64,000 bases of DNA, from NCBI GenBank assembly GCA_016287755.1, contig JAEEWT010000009.1, positions 1 through 64,000 of the forward strand, read 5' to 3'. The position numbers and the translations under genes were made by a program. This stretch comes from Prevotella sp. (GTDB lineage Bacteria > Bacteroidota > Bacteroidia > Bacteroidales > Bacteroidaceae). Under the pieces are notes generated by a model, which was given only the letters and a program-made list of their open reading frames with translations, made no database searches and had not been told where the DNA came from. Positions 1-7,333 of the stretch are shown here, one piece after another. Position 1 is the stretch's first letter. Each line of letters opens with the position of its first letter.

Positions 1-1
1 G

Positions 2-37
2 ACAACGATCAAGGAGTATAAACAGAAAAATAGATAG
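2..37 (+). CDS. C-terminal end of an upstream gene (partial)
   Basis: The frame starting at base 2 is open from the window edge and reads TTIKEYKQKNR before TAG, four bases ahead of the next start. In this phylum an anti-sigma factor plus TonB-type receptor pair is usually preceded by an ECF sigma factor gene, so this may be the last 11 residues of one. Eleven residues cannot confirm it. Confidence 0.3.
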   Translation, partial: TTIKEYKQKNR

Positions 38-41
38 GACT

Positions 42-689
42 ATGGAACTGAACGAAAAAATCCAGATGCTGCTCGATATGCAGGAGCATCCCGAAAACTA
101 CTCGGAACAGACATTGGAGACAATGCTGAAAGACCCCGAAGTGCGCGAACTCATGGAGGCTACGGCGCAGTTGAAGCAGGCCATGACTTGGGAGAACACT
201 GGTAAGAATACTGCAAACGTAGATGCCGAGTGGCAGCGTTTTTCAAAGACCCATTACACCGAAAACAAACCCCGTCGCGGATGGCTGAAGGTCGCCGCAA
301 CATTCATTGGTGTACTCTTTATCACAGGCATGGCTTTTGCTACCATCCACATCGTTCGTAACGTCGTAGAAAAAGATACAAAGGCCCCTGTTCAAGAAAC
401 TAAAATTTCAGATTCTCATCAACCCGCTTTGTCGACAGACACCATCAAGAGCGACACCCTTGTCAAGGCAGCGTCTGTTGTTTTCGATAATGTTACGCTG
501 GATAGCATTGCCAAGGATATTGCAGCCTATCATCACCTTGAGATGGATCTGCAGAACGAGCAGACTAAGCAGTTGCGTTTCTATTTTGTGTGGAAACAAG
601 AAGACAACCTTCAGGAAGTGATCGAGAAGTTGAACATGTTCGAGCATGTCAATATGACTGTTGAGAACGATAAACTGATGGTGAGATGA
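42..689 (+). CDS. Anti-sigma factor-like membrane protein with C-terminal DUF4974/STN-like domain
   Basis: The 215-residue protein has a cytoplasmic N-terminal third, one membrane helix near residues 85-105 (following PRRGWLKVAATFIGVLF) and a periplasmic part. The last 65 residues (FDNVTLDSIAKDIAAYH to the end) resemble the short secretin/TonB-type domain found at the end of FecR-like anti-sigma factors of Bacteroidota. Its stop overlaps the start of the receptor gene by four bases (ATGA), so the two are co-translated. By family analogy it would hold a sigma factor until the receptor signals substrate. The FecR core is weakly conserved here, so the family call is inferred from layout and the C-terminal domain. 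Confidence 0.6.
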   Translation: MELNEKIQMLLDMQEHPENYSEQTLETMLKDPEVRELMEATAQLKQAMTWENTGKNTANVDAEWQRFSKTHYTENKPRRGWLKVAATFIGVLFITGMAFATIHIVRNVVEKDTKAPVQETKISDSHQPALSTDTIKSDTLVKAASVVFDNVTLDSIAKDIAAYHHLEMDLQNEQTKQLRFYFVWKQEDNLQEVIEKLNMFEHVNMTVENDKLMVR

Positions 690-3256
690 TGAAGCATTTC
701 ATGATAACCCTTATCGCCCTGTGCTGTTTCATCAACGTTCAGGGTCAGATGATTACACGCAACTATGACAACGTCTCCATGTCTGAGGCTTTGCGTGATC
801 TCAATGAATTGTCACGAGATTACACCATCAGCTTCCTATACAACGAACTGGAGAATTTCCGCGTTTCTACCCACATCAAGCGCAAATCCGTTCCCGATGC
901 CATTATGCAGATCATTGGCTTCTATCCTATCCGTATTGTTCAGCGTGGGAAGAAAGACATCTATGTGGAATGCACCCATAAGACTGCACGTCATCTCACA
1001 GGAAGTGTCATTGATGAGAATCGCCAGCCCTTGCCCTATGCCAATGTTTACCTGCTTCATCCATCAGACTCAACTGTTATCGGTGGTGGTGTGAGCAATG
1101 AGGCTGGCGTTTTTGTTATCCCCTATGATGTACCTACGGTATTGGTTCGCATCTCCTATGTAGGCTACAAGACCATCTATCGCTTGTGCAGCAATGAACA
1201 GATGGGAGTTGTTCAGATTAAGCCAGAGACGCAAACCATTAAAGGTGTTGTTGTTACTGGTGAGCGCCCGAAGGTACAGCTACAAGGAAATGTAATGGTT
1301 ATGAATGTGGAGGGGACGGTCATGGAACGACTTGGAACAGCCGAAGATGTGCTTTCGCGAGTGCCTACCATATCCAAGAAAGGCGATGGCTATGAGATTC
1401 TTGGAAAAGGAGCACCGCTGATTTACCTGAATAACCGCAAACTGAACGACCTGAATGAACTGCGCAACATCCAGTCAGACTTCATCCGCAATGTGGAGGT
1501 TATTCAGAATCCTGGAGCCCGCTACGACGCTTCGGTGAATGCCGTCATCATCATTCGCACCAAACGGGCGGCAGGCGAAGGATTGGGTGTGGAATTGTCA
1601 TCGTGGTCACGCAGTGGACGTGGTTATGCCAATAACGAGCGCATCAACCTGACCTATCGCACGGGTGGTCTGGAACTCTTCGCCAACCTTTTTGGGGCAT
1701 ATAACAGAAGAAAGAGTCAGGGCGAGTTCGAACAGACCATCTTTGCCGATACGCTGTGGGTAATTAACAATAAGCAGAAGAATAATGTTCGCAATCCTTT
1801 CCTTGAAGGACGATTCGGTTTCAACTACCAAATCAATGATAATCACTCTTTTGGTGGATTCTACCAGAATACGTATGACTACGTAAAGACCCGCAGTGAG
1901 TATGATGATGACCTGCTGGCCGATGGAGTGGCATACGACCATTTGCAAAACAGCAGTGTCAGACGCGACAAGAACACCCCCATTCATCAGGTTAATCTTT
2001 ATTACACAGGCAAAGTGGGACAACTTACTATCGACTTCAACGCCGATTACACTTCCCGCAGACAGCAGAGTTGCAATCAACAGCAGGAACTCAGTACTGA
2101 GTACGAAGACCGCGATGTGAATACAGAAAGTTTGACGCGTAGTAATCTGTTTGCTGAGAAACTATTCGTTTCCCATCCGCTGTGGAAAGGACAGATAGAG
2201 ATAGGTGAGGAATATACCAATACGCGATGGAAAAGCAGATTTGATAATCAAGAGGGATACATTGCCAACAGCAATAACGAACAACACGAAAGCAACATTG
2301 CACCCTTCATGGAGCTACGCCAACGTATAGGACGCTTCCAACTGTCCACAGGTCTGCGTTACGAGCATGTGGAGTCAGAGTACTTCGTAAGTGATGTTCG
2401 CCGTGATGAACAATGCCGTATATATAACGACCTGTTTCCGTCCCTTTCTGTTTCTACATCAGTCAAGAATCTACAACTATCTTTCAGTTATGCGAAGCGA
2501 ATAACACGCCCTTCATATTGGCAGTTGAGTAGTGATGTCACCTACGAGAATCGCTTGAATCAGCAGACGGGTAATCCCTATCTGAAGCCCGTTAAGTACC
2601 ACAACCTAAACGCGATGGTGATGTGGAAGTGGCTCTATCTAATGACCAACTACTCCCATTGTGTTGACCCTATTCTCTATACGGCGGGCGGTCTTGAAGA
2701 TGACTCAAAGGTGAATTTTGTGACTTACTTGAATTACGATTATGCCGACTGGCTTACTATTACTTTGGGTGTACAGAAGAATGTCAAATTAGGTAACGGG
2801 ATAACATGGACTCCACAATACAACGTGTCGTTGATGAAGCCCTGGTTCAAGTCTATGTTTAATGGTCAGGAGAAAAGTTTCTGCCATCCGATGCTGACCC
2901 TGCAACTGGGCAACATCGTGGCATTACCTCACGACTGGCTGTTGCAGGCCGACTTCAATATGCACACCCATGGCAACACAGGTTCAAACATCTATGTTGA
3001 CAGTACCAATCCAATGCTCTCGCTCAGTATCAGCAAGGACTTCTTCCTGCGCCGACTCAATGTCAAACTGACAGGCAACGACCTCTTCAATGGCGGCATC
3101 AACCATGTAATGCTTTACAGCAATAGGATGATGTTCCGTAAGATGGAAGACAACGATTCCCGTAGCATCCAACTCTCGATACGCTACCGCTTTAACGTCA
3201 CCCCGTCGAAATATAAAGGAACAGGTGCTGGTAATGCGGAAAAGAGCAGATTGTAA
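686..3256 (+). CDS. TonB-dependent receptor-like outer-membrane protein with carboxypeptidase-regulatory domain
   Basis: The 856-residue protein begins with a signal peptide ending near VQGQ. It then has a short STN-type signalling domain (about 25-90), a carboxypeptidase-regulatory-like beta sandwich (LTGSVIDENRQPLPYANV, about 103-190), a plug domain (about 190-290, with PGARYDASVNAVIIIRTK) and a long beta-barrel of the outer-membrane 'barrel 3' type rich in paired aromatic strands. The STN domain and the coupled anti-sigma gene point to transenvelope signalling on substrate binding. No SusD partner follows, so this is not a classic glycan-uptake pair; the substrate is unknown. A terminator hairpin follows 25 bp after the stop. 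Confidence 0.85.
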   Translation: MMKHFMITLIALCCFINVQGQMITRNYDNVSMSEALRDLNELSRDYTISFLYNELENFRVSTHIKRKSVPDAIMQIIGFYPIRIVQRGKKDIYVECTHKTARHLTGSVIDENRQPLPYANVYLLHPSDSTVIGGGVSNEAGVFVIPYDVPTVLVRISYVGYKTIYRLCSNEQMGVVQIKPETQTIKGVVVTGERPKVQLQGNVMVMNVEGTVMERLGTAEDVLSRVPTISKKGDGYEILGKGAPLIYLNNRKLNDLNELRNIQSDFIRNVEVIQNPGARYDASVNAVIIIRTKRAAGEGLGVELSSWSRSGRGYANNERINLTYRTGGLELFANLFGAYNRRKSQGEFEQTIFADTLWVINNKQKNNVRNPFLEGRFGFNYQINDNHSFGGFYQNTYDYVKTRSEYDDDLLADGVAYDHLQNSSVRRDKNTPIHQVNLYYTGKVGQLTIDFNADYTSRRQQSCNQQQELSTEYEDRDVNTESLTRSNLFAEKLFVSHPLWKGQIEIGEEYTNTRWKSRFDNQEGYIANSNNEQHESNIAPFMELRQRIGRFQLSTGLRYEHVESEYFVSDVRRDEQCRIYNDLFPSLSVSTSVKNLQLSFSYAKRITRPSYWQLSSDVTYENRLNQQTGNPYLKPVKYHNLNAMVMWKWLYLMTNYSHCVDPILYTAGGLEDDSKVNFVTYLNYDYADWLTITLGVQKNVKLGNGITWTPQYNVSLMKPWFKSMFNGQEKSFCHPMLTLQLGNIVALPHDWLLQADFNMHTHGNTGSNIYVDSTNPMLSLSISKDFFLRRLNVKLTGNDLFNGGINHVMLYSNRMMFRKMEDNDSRSIQLSIRYRFNVTPSKYKGTGAGNAEKSRL

Positions 3257-3280
3257 TCAAGCGTAATATTGTCATATATA

Positions 3281-3313
3281 CCTATGGTTTTAGAAAGTAA
3301 AACCATAGGTTTT
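3281..3313 (+). terminator. Rho-independent terminator after the receptor gene
   Basis: Perfect 12-bp arms CCTATGGTTTTA / TAAAACCATAGG enclose a 5-base loop and are followed by TTTT. It ends the anti-sigma/receptor operon. Confidence 0.85.
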
Positions 3314-3379
3314 CTCAATACCTAACATTGTAAAAGTTTAATTGCTTTATATCGAGCAACTTAGGAGGAAAATGGAACC

Positions 3380-3654
3380 TCAAAGACCTAACATAAACCT
3401 AACATAAACCTAACCAAAGACCTAACGTCAGACCTAACATCGGGGAGTTATCCCCTCGATCAGTTCTGGCGCTTCGCTTTGCGAAGAACCCCTCTATTAG
3501 AGGGGAAAGGTCGTTATAACATGATATCGTAATAACTACAAAAGTCATAACGGAACAGAGAATGTTAGGTCTTAGGTTAGGTTTATGTTAGGTCTGAAAA
3601 TCGTGAAACGCCTTTGCTTAGGGGATTTTTGCCGTGAAACTGTTAGGTCTTTGA
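3380..3654. repeat. Nested long inverted repeat built from CCTAAC units
   Basis: An outer 13-bp perfect inverted repeat (TCAAAGACCTAAC at 3380-3392, complement at 3642-3654) encloses an inner 29-bp one with a single mismatch (3398-3426 with 3564-3592). The left side is a tandem of 11-12-bp units carrying ACCTAAC. The centre holds three small hairpins: GGGGA/TCCCC near 3440, CTTCGC/GCGAAG near 3472-3486, and CCCCTCT/AGAGGGG at 3489-3505. No credible reading frame lies in it. Confidence 0.8.
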
Positions 3655-3681
3655 AAAAACGCAAATTTTTTAACCCCACCC

Positions 3682-3827
3682 CAGCTTCGCCACCCCTCCC
3701 CTGCGATGGGAGGGGAGCTGGTTACCACTAAGATGCTGGATCATAATACTGTTCTCGCACCACCGCGCCTCCGCACCCCCGAAGTATCGTTGGCTCTTTC
3801 GACTCCCCACCCCTCTAAGGGGCGGGG
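3682..3827. repeat. GC-rich palindromes of the CCCCTCC...GGAGGGG type
   Basis: CCCCTCCC at 3693-3700 pairs with GGGAGGGG at 3708-3715, and CAGCT/AGCTG extends the stem outward. A second palindrome lies at 3805-3827 (CCCCACCCC/GGGGCGGGG). The same motif recurs at 3489-3505 and 6143-6160, so it is a dispersed repeat. Between the two palindromes nothing else is recognisable. Confidence 0.65.
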
Positions 3828-3875
3828 TCCTGGCAAGGGGGACGGGGTGAAAGAATACTGTCATCAAACTATTTG

Positions 3876-3956
3876 TTCCCAGCATGGGAATAAAATGTTC
3901 CCAACGTGGGAATAAAATGTTCCCAGCATGGGAATAAAATGTTCCCAACATGGGAA
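3876..3956. repeat. Four tandem 22-bp units, each centred on TTCCCAnnnTGGGAA
   Basis: Palindromes at 3876-3890, 3898-3912, 3920-3934 and 3942-3956 are spaced exactly 22 bp apart, with the constant linker TAAAATG. Only the three central bases vary (GCA, ACG, GCA, ACA). The array ends just before the promoter module of the next gene, so it could be a multi-site operator. Confidence 0.85.
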
Positions 3957-3962
3957 TACAAA

Positions 3963-4050
3963 GAAACTTCGCCGAAGGTACTTTCGCTCGGAAATCCAAA
4001 GAAAAACAAGCTTTTCTTTGGTATTTCTCTCGCTTAATCGTATCTTTGCA
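3963..4050 (+). promoter_or_regulatory. Compound promoter module, copy A
   Basis: CTTCGCCGAAG is followed by a hairpin (AAATCCAAAGAAAA paired with TTTTCTTTGGTATTT), then CTCGCTTAATCG and the -7 element TATCTTTG at 4041-4048. It resembles modules near 5.9, 10.7, 43.5 and 47.6 kb in this window. Confidence 0.7.
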
Positions 4051-4065
4051 TCGAAATCAGATGAT

Positions 4066-4689
4066 ATGAGAAGATTCTGTTTGATGCTGTTCGCCCTTCT
4101 CCCCATGCTCAGGGTGCAAGGACAGGAGGTGATCGACTCGGTGGCGGTGGTGCCCAACGAGGTGCAACCTACATTTCAGCTGAGTGACACATGGATGGCC
4201 GACTCGCTTCATCTTCCCGTGCTGACCCGTTTCGGACAGATGCCATATATAAGTATGTACCCGTATATGTGGGGAGGCTATCCATCGTGGAACCTGCACG
4301 AAGGACTGAATATGAGTCTGGGAGCCAGCGTGTTTACGCAGTTCGGGAAAAACGCATATCATGGGGCAGGGTTCACGCAAGACCTCTCGATGATGTATGC
4401 CACGCCTATTACCAAGAAACTGTCCATTGCCGTGGGCGGCTATATGGAACAGGTATCATGGGCGCATGACACTTATCGTGACGGTGGACTCAATGCCGTG
4501 CTGAGCTACCGCTTTGATGAACATTGGGAAGGATACCTGTACGGACAGAAGTCGTTGGTGAGCAAAAGAATACCGCTACCCCTCTACGGCATGAGCAACA
4601 TTGGCGACCGTATCGGGGCAGCGGTAAGATATAATTTCTCTCCCAGTTTCAGCATTCAAGTGAATGTGGAGAAACGGGAAATGCCTTAA
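4066..4689 (+). CDS. Hypothetical exported protein, probable small outer-membrane beta-barrel
   Basis: The start is ATG at 4066: it follows TATCTTTG by 17 bp and begins a signal peptide (MRRFCLMLFALLPMLRVQGQ). The open frame runs back to 3928, but that extension is only promoter repeat. The 207-residue product has alternating hydrophobic/aromatic segments (for example SLGASVFTQFG, LSIAVGGYMEQ, DRIGAAVRYNFS) and ends in a barrel-like strand, as expected of an outer-membrane protein. No named family is recognised. Its stop is three bases from the stop of the convergent minus-strand gene. Confidence 0.7.
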   Translation: MRRFCLMLFALLPMLRVQGQEVIDSVAVVPNEVQPTFQLSDTWMADSLHLPVLTRFGQMPYISMYPYMWGGYPSWNLHEGLNMSLGASVFTQFGKNAYHGAGFTQDLSMMYATPITKKLSIAVGGYMEQVSWAHDTYRDGGLNAVLSYRFDEHWEGYLYGQKSLVSKRIPLPLYGMSNIGDRIGAAVRYNFSPSFSIQVNVEKREMP

Positions 4690-4692
4690 GGC

Positions 4693-5400
4693 TTATTGAC
4701 CGCTTCCTGTTCCTAACAAATCTTTCAGAATACCGTCGATAGCCTTGGAAACACCTCTTTCCAATGCTTTCTCCACCTCAGAAGAAACATCCTCAATGGC
4801 ATTGTCGATGATGTCGTTGGCACTCTTGCGAACAGTAGTATTGCTGTCGAGTGGGGCAGTAGTTTGCGACTCATCCGCTTTCTCTACGGCAACGTCAGAT
4901 GTCCTGGATTCCTCTCTACTGAATCCGGGGATGCTTCCCACGAAGTTCTGCCACAGGGTATTCACCTCTGTGTCGATGAGTCCTTCCAGATCGCGCTTCT
5001 CAAAGAGTACCCATACATGGTTGAGGGCACCCACGGAGAGCACACGTTTCTTTCCCTCCAGTTCAGCCTTGGCCAGACTGAACACCAGGTAGTTGTCCAC
5101 GTCGATATTACTATCGAGCGTCAGATCCACAATCTTCGACACAACGATGTTGCCCAAGACAGCCCAACTGCCCACTTTGCCAACCAGAGAACTGGTGACG
5201 GCCGAGCTCACTTCGGTATTGATGGCTTCCTTGTGCGCATACTTGTCGGGTGTGGTTACGGCAAAAAGGATGACAACGGCAATCAGAATCAGGGTAATCC
5301 ACCATTTGCGCGAACTACCTTTCTTGTTGCCACCCTCGTTACTTACGGGTGCCTGACTCTGCTGTTGAGCCACGGCAGGATCATACTGTTCAATGTTCAT
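4693..5400 (-). CDS. Membrane-anchored hypothetical protein, DUF4359-like, paralogue of its upstream neighbour
   Basis: This 235-residue protein has a Gln/Ser-rich cytoplasmic N-terminus, one membrane helix (about residues 33-50, WWITLILIAVVILFAV) and then TTPDKYAHKEA. The upstream gene carries nearly the same motif (TVPDKKAHKEA) and a shared middle segment (NYLVFSLAKAELEGKKRVLSVG here, with NYYLF and LLSIG there). The family may be DUF4359, recalled from the motif only. The C-terminal part is acidic and probably helical, ending in IDGILKDLLGTGSGQ. It starts 22 bp after the paralogue, so the pair is a likely operon. Function unknown. Confidence 0.65.
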   Translation of the reverse strand: MNIEQYDPAVAQQQSQAPVSNEGGNKKGSSRKWWITLILIAVVILFAVTTPDKYAHKEAINTEVSSAVTSSLVGKVGSWAVLGNIVVSKIVDLTLDSNIDVDNYLVFSLAKAELEGKKRVLSVGALNHVWVLFEKRDLEGLIDTEVNTLWQNFVGSIPGFSREESRTSDVAVEKADESQTTAPLDSNTTVRKSANDIIDNAIEDVSSEVEKALERGVSKAIDGILKDLLGTGSGQ

Positions 5401-5422
5401 TTTCTATCAGTTAAAGGGTTGA

Positions 5423-5932
5423 TTATTTCTTCTCTTTCTTAGCTTTCTTTGCCTTTTTCTTAGCTTCCTTTTCCAATTTCTTCTGCTTCCTGCGCTCTTC
5501 CTTCAAACGCTTCTTTTCGGCCTTAGCCTTGGCTTTCAGCTCTTTCTTCTCAGCCTTAGCCTCCTTTTTGGCTACTGCTGCGTTCTCGATAGCTTCGCGA
5601 AGCATTTCCTTGTTGAAGGTGATGACCTGTCCGAACATACCAATGGAAAGCAGCTGATCCTTGCCCTTGAACTTTACATGGGTGGTGTTGAACAGGTAGT
5701 AGTTGTTCACTTTGAGCATGGTGCCCAAAGTACCTTCAATGGCTTTGTTCACCACGTTCTTGCCAAAGCGCGTGATTCCGTTGTCGGCAATACCGCGCTC
5801 CTCGGCTTCTTCATCCACATATTCCTTTACGGCATTCATCATGGCCTCCTTGTGCGCCTTCTTGTCGGGTACGGTGAGAGCCATCAGAATGGCAATGCCA
5901 ATAATGATTACAGCAACTAATAGTTTCTTCAT
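5423..5932 (-). CDS. Membrane-anchored hypothetical protein with Lys/Ala-rich coiled-coil tail, DUF4359-like
   Basis: The start is taken at 5932 (MKKLLVAVIIIGIAIL) because the promoter TATCTTTG lies at 5951-5958; the open frame extends to 5980 but would include the promoter. The 169-residue product has an N-terminal membrane helix, a domain starting TVPDKKAHKEA and, from about residue 115, an extremely basic tail of Lys, Glu and Ala likely to form a long charged helix. Such a tail could bind nucleic acid or membrane phosphates, which is speculation. It is the first gene of a two-gene operon of paralogues. Function unknown. Confidence 0.7.
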   Translation of the reverse strand: MKKLLVAVIIIGIAILMALTVPDKKAHKEAMMNAVKEYVDEEAEERGIADNGITRFGKNVVNKAIEGTLGTMLKVNNYYLFNTTHVKFKGKDQLLSIGMFGQVITFNKEMLREAIENAAVAKKEAKAEKKELKAKAKAEKKRLKEERRKQKKLEKEAKKKAKKAKKEKK

Positions 5933-5946
5933 CTTATTTGTTTTTG

Positions 5947-6056
5947 CGGGCAAAGATACGGATAAGCGAGCACAAAACAAAGAAAATGCTTGTTTTTTTT
6001 TGTTTTGTCGAGCGAAAGTATCTTCGGAGGAGCCAAAGATACGGATAAGCTAGCAT
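5947..6056 (-). promoter_or_regulatory. Compound promoter module, copy B
   Basis: Read on the minus strand: TATCCGTATCTTTGG, CTCCTCCGAAG, then a hairpin (ACAAAACAAA ... TTTGTTTTGT), CTCGCTTATCCG and the -7 element TATCTTTG (plus-strand 5951-5958). Layout matches the other modules although the hairpin arms have a different sequence. Confidence 0.7.
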
Positions 6057-6142
6057 AATACAAAAAAAATATATGAAAAGTTTTGTAGTCTCAAACTTTT
6101 CCGCTATTTTTGTCTGCTGAAAAGGGAGAAGCCACCCCCAGC

Positions 6143-6160
6143 CCCTCCATAAGGAGGGGA
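6143..6160. repeat. CCCCTCC/GGAGGGG palindrome
   Basis: 7-bp perfect arms around ATAA, 34 bp before the next start codon; the same dispersed motif occurs at 3489-3505 and 3693-3715. Confidence 0.6.
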
Positions 6161-6194
6161 GAAAAGAAAGAACTTAAATTAAAATCGAAACAAT

Positions 6195-7076
6195 ATGAGA
6201 TTAGACGGAAGAAGAGAAAGTAGCAATGTAGATGACCGCCGCGGTATGACTGTTGGTAAAGCAGCAGGTTTAGGATTAGGTGGTATCGTAATGATTGCTC
6301 TTATCACCTTTATGTCAGGTGGTAATCTGGGTGACGTAATTGGTAACGTTGTCAATACCCAGATGAGTCAGAGTCAGAATGTAACGACACAGGAAGGACA
6401 GCGCGAGTTCACGCAAGAAGAGCAGGAACTGGCCAAGTTCTCCAGTCAGATCCTTGCAGGTACAGAGGATGTGTGGTCGGATGTGTTCAGAAGAATGGGT
6501 AAGACCTACACTCCGCCGAAGATGGTGCTCTATACGGGTCGTGTGCAGACTGCCTGCGGTGCCGGTTCAGCACAGGTAGGACCGTTCTATTGCTCGGGCG
6601 ACCAGTGCTTGTATATCGACCTCTCGTTCTTCACAACGATGAAGAAATCGCTGGGTGCTGATGGTGACTTTGCTTATGCTTATGTGATTGCCCATGAGGT
6701 GGGACATCATGTGGAGAACCTGTTGGGTACATTGGGAACGGCTCACTCGGCCATGAACAGAACCAACAAGGTGAATGCCAATAAGATCAGTGTACGATTG
6801 GAGCTGCTGGCCGACTACTATGCTGGCGTGTGGGCTCACTATGATGACCAGAAGTTCGGTTCGCTGGAAGATGGTGACATCGAGGAGGCTATCCGTTGTG
6901 CACAGGTAATCGGCGATAACTATCTCCAGGAGAAAGCACAGGGCTACAGTCAGCCGGAGTCGTTCACCCACGGTACTTCTTCACAGCGTATGCGCTGGCT
7001 GAAGAAAGGTCTTCAGTCGGGTGACATGAACGGCGGACCGCGTCTGAACATGAGCGACGCTGAGCTGGGATCGTAG
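6195..7076 (+). CDS. ypfJ: Neutral zinc metallopeptidase, YpfJ family
   Basis: The 293-residue protein starts RLDGRRESSNVDDRRG, the N-terminus typical of the family, followed by one membrane helix (about 22-40, AAGLGLGGIVMIALITF). It then has the catalytic motif HEVGHHVENL with HExxH at residues 167-171. A downstream acidic motif (LLADYYAGVWAH) supplies the likely third zinc ligand. Length and domain order match the family. It is predicted to be inner-membrane anchored with the peptidase outside; substrates are unknown. It stands alone, 118 bp before a long inverted repeat and 257 bp before ffh. Confidence 0.9.
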   Translation: MRLDGRRESSNVDDRRGMTVGKAAGLGLGGIVMIALITFMSGGNLGDVIGNVVNTQMSQSQNVTTQEGQREFTQEEQELAKFSSQILAGTEDVWSDVFRRMGKTYTPPKMVLYTGRVQTACGAGSAQVGPFYCSGDQCLYIDLSFFTTMKKSLGADGDFAYAYVIAHEVGHHVENLLGTLGTAHSAMNRTNKVNANKISVRLELLADYYAGVWAHYDDQKFGSLEDGDIEEAIRCAQVIGDNYLQEKAQGYSQPESFTHGTSSQRMRWLKKGLQSGDMNGGPRLNMSDAELGS

Positions 7077-7092
7077 TTTGTGATTTTTGTTT

Positions 7093-7210
7093 TGTGGAGT
7101 GTGGAGTGAGGAGTGTGGAGTGAGATATGCTTCAAGTACAAGTGGTTTTGTATGTGAATACTTTATCTCATTACTATTCTCTCTCCACCCTCCTCACTCC
7201 ACACTCCACA
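7093..7210. repeat. Inverted pair of GTGGAGT heptamer arrays
   Basis: Four GTGGAGT-type heptamers at 7094-7121 are mirrored by the complementary array at 7183-7210. The arms 7093-7120 and 7183-7210 pair over 28 bp with one mismatch around a 62-base loop. Nearly the same heptamer array lies inside cobT at 16697-16724. Confidence 0.8.
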
Positions 7211-7293
7211 ATTATATAGCAAGTAGAACTTGCGAAACTTCAAAAAATAATCTAATTCTTTGAGAAATATTCTTTTATTTCTATGAAAATCAG

Positions 7294-7301
7294 TAATTTT
7301 G
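7294..7301 (+). promoter_or_regulatory. Promoter -7 element of ffh
   Basis: TAATTTTG followed by CACC, 33 bp before the ffh start, fits the Bacteroidota TAnnTTTG consensus. Confidence 0.6.
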
Positions 7302-7333
7302 CACCTTCAAAACAGAAATAAAGATAATTAGAT

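Noticed and set aside
3670..4157. Overlapping open frames on both strands reading IPMLGTFYSH-type repeats
   Set aside because: They are translations of the 22-bp palindromic array and GC-rich palindromes; no start context, signal or family similarity.
7093..7210. Long hairpin as a conventional terminator of the zinc peptidase gene
   Set aside because: Loop of 62 bases, no T-run and heptamer composition fit the dispersed repeat family better.
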